Shown: piece by piece, positions 39,182-39,990 of the stretch
How the letters are laid out: each line of letters begins with the position of its first letter
Numbering within the stretch: position 1 is the stretch's first letter
From: a virus
Length of the DNA: 39,990 nt
IMG/VR virus record: IMGVR_UViG_3300003322_000619
Span: 1-39,990 of that record
Reading direction: 5' to 3' (one strand)
Made by a program: the position numbers and the translations under genes
Notes under the pieces: model-generated
Databases searched by the model: none
Told to the model about the DNA's origin: nothing
The model's input: the letters and a program-made list of their open reading frames with translations, nothing else

Positions 39182-39639
39182 TCCTGACGATCAGGGCGAT
39201 CGGCCGCCCCGCGCCGCAGGGCTCGAAAGACCTCGGCGGCGCGGGGCAGGTTCTCGAATCGAGCCCGTACCTCGCAGCATGGCGGCAGTGTGTGCGCATC
39301 GCCGCCTTTCGGGCGTACGCCGCGGCGCAGATCGACCCGCTCGGGCTGCCCGTGTTCGCGGCCGGCGTGCCCGTGCGCATCGAGCGCGTGACGTTCTACC
39401 TTCGCCGCGGCGAGCAGGGCGGCGCGGCCGACTGCGAGTACCCGGTCGGCGACCCGGACGTCGACAAGCTGCTGCGCGCGGTGCTCGACGCGCTCGGCGG
39501 CCGGACCAACAAGCGCGAGACGGCTCGGCTGTACGCCGACGACTCGCAGGTCGTGCACATCGGCGACCTCGGCAAGGAATGGGCGCCGACGCCGGAAGCG
39601 GCAGGCGCATTGATCATAGTTTCTGATGGGAGAGACTAA
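39178..39639 (+). CDS. RusA-type Holliday junction resolvase (153 aa)
   Basis: GTG 39178 overlaps the previous stop (GTGA). GRPAPQGSK (9-17) is the RusA start motif. GDPDVDKLLRAVLDALGG (91-108) gives the acidic residues D94, D96 and D104, and YADDSQVV (119-126) completes the active-site pattern. RusA cuts four-way junctions, helping to clear branched phage DNA before packaging. It is the third gene of the recombination group. Confidence 0.9.
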   Translation: MILTIRAIGRPAPQGSKDLGGAGQVLESSPYLAAWRQCVRIAAFRAYAAAQIDPLGLPVFAAGVPVRIERVTFYLRRGEQGGAADCEYPVGDPDVDKLLRAVLDALGGRTNKRETARLYADDSQVVHIGDLGKEWAPTPEAAGALIIVSDGRD

Positions 39640-39640
39640 A

Positions 39641-39990
39641 ATGCCCGTTACGTACCGCGTGCTCGTGATCCGGCAGGAAACGACACGCCGCGGCCTTTTA
39701 ACGCAGGCGCACGAGCTCGCGCCCGAGGTGCTCTTCGAGGCGGCCGGCCCGGACGCCGAGCGCCTGCTCGGATACGCGCCCGACGAGGTCGAGCAGGCGC
39801 TTAAGGCCGCGGCCGAGGCGCCGACATCGACCGGGCAGCTCATCGACGTCGAGGCGCTCGCGAAGGGCGGCACGCTTATCTACCGACCCGACGACCCGAC
39901 GGCCGAGCCCGAGCCGCAGGCGGTCGACGCGCCGGCCGAGCAGGCGCCGGCACCCGCGAAGCGGAAGCGGCGCACGAAGGCCGAGATCGC
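39641..39990 (+). CDS. Unknown protein, 3-prime end outside the window
   Basis: ATG 39641 follows GGGAGAGACTA and is two bases after the RusA stop. The visible 116 residues show PVTYRVLVIRQETTRRGLL, an acidic helical middle, and a Pro/Ala- then Lys/Arg-rich end (KRKRRTKAEI) at the window edge. No family recognised. Confidence 0.65.
   Translation, partial: MPVTYRVLVIRQETTRRGLLTQAHELAPEVLFEAAGPDAERLLGYAPDEVEQALKAAAEAPTSTGQLIDVEALAKGGTLIYRPDDPTAEPEPQAVDAPAEQAPAPAKRKRRTKAEI

Noticed and set aside
1-39990. tRNA genes, CRISPR arrays, insertion sequences, integrase or repressor genes
   Set aside because: Looked for and not seen. I cannot exclude a small repressor among the unnamed proteins; the 99-aa gene at 33752-34051 is the best candidate but has no clear helix-turn-helix.

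Overview
The window looks like about 40 kb from the genome of a long-tailed (siphovirus) phage of a high-GC actinobacterium, most likely a Streptomyces phage. Grounds: very high GC, frequent GTG/TTG starts, nearly every gene joined to the next by an ATGA or GTGA overlap, a complete head-tail-lysis module, and a secreted inhibitor-like protein of a type common in streptomycetes. Both window edges cut a gene. No integrase, immunity repressor, tRNA, IS element or CRISPR array was seen, so the lifestyle cannot be settled here.

Layout. (1) 1-22.6 kb is the late region, read leftward. From right to left it holds terminase small subunit, three small genes, terminase large subunit, portal, MuF-like protein, scaffold, P22-type coat protein, small head proteins, connector and head-closure proteins, a GT2 glycosyltransferase, a second glycosyltransferase, tail-completion proteins, tail tube, tail chaperones with a -1 frameshift, tape measure, a large minor tail protein, and a lysis cassette (M15 endolysin and three small membrane proteins). 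Two genes run against this direction: a 240-aa unknown between the two glycosyltransferases and a secreted I36-like protein at the left end. (2) 22.6-30 kb, read leftward, holds an HNH endonuclease, an SF2 helicase and many small, often cysteine-rich proteins. (3) 30-34 kb, read leftward, holds three small genes, a 33-bp perfect inverted repeat with GGGGGACA repeats (candidate origin) and a primase-polymerase/helicase. (4) 34.1-40 kb, read rightward, holds small genes, a PD-(D/E)XK (RecB/Cas4-like) nuclease, a ssDNA-binding-like protein and a RusA-type resolvase: a replication/recombination module.

The most notable non-coding signal is a nine-base motif, CCTGCTAGG (reverse complement CCTAGCAGG), found alone or in pairs in the promoter regions of nine genes at eight loci. 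At each it sits in a stereotyped position between or over the -35 and -10 elements of a plausible promoter. This resembles a phage-wide operator system (compare L5 stoperators or phiC31 CIRs), but with its own sequence. A second pattern is a -10-like TANNNT exactly six bases before an ATG that lacks a Shine-Dalgarno sequence, at five genes, suggesting leaderless transcripts.
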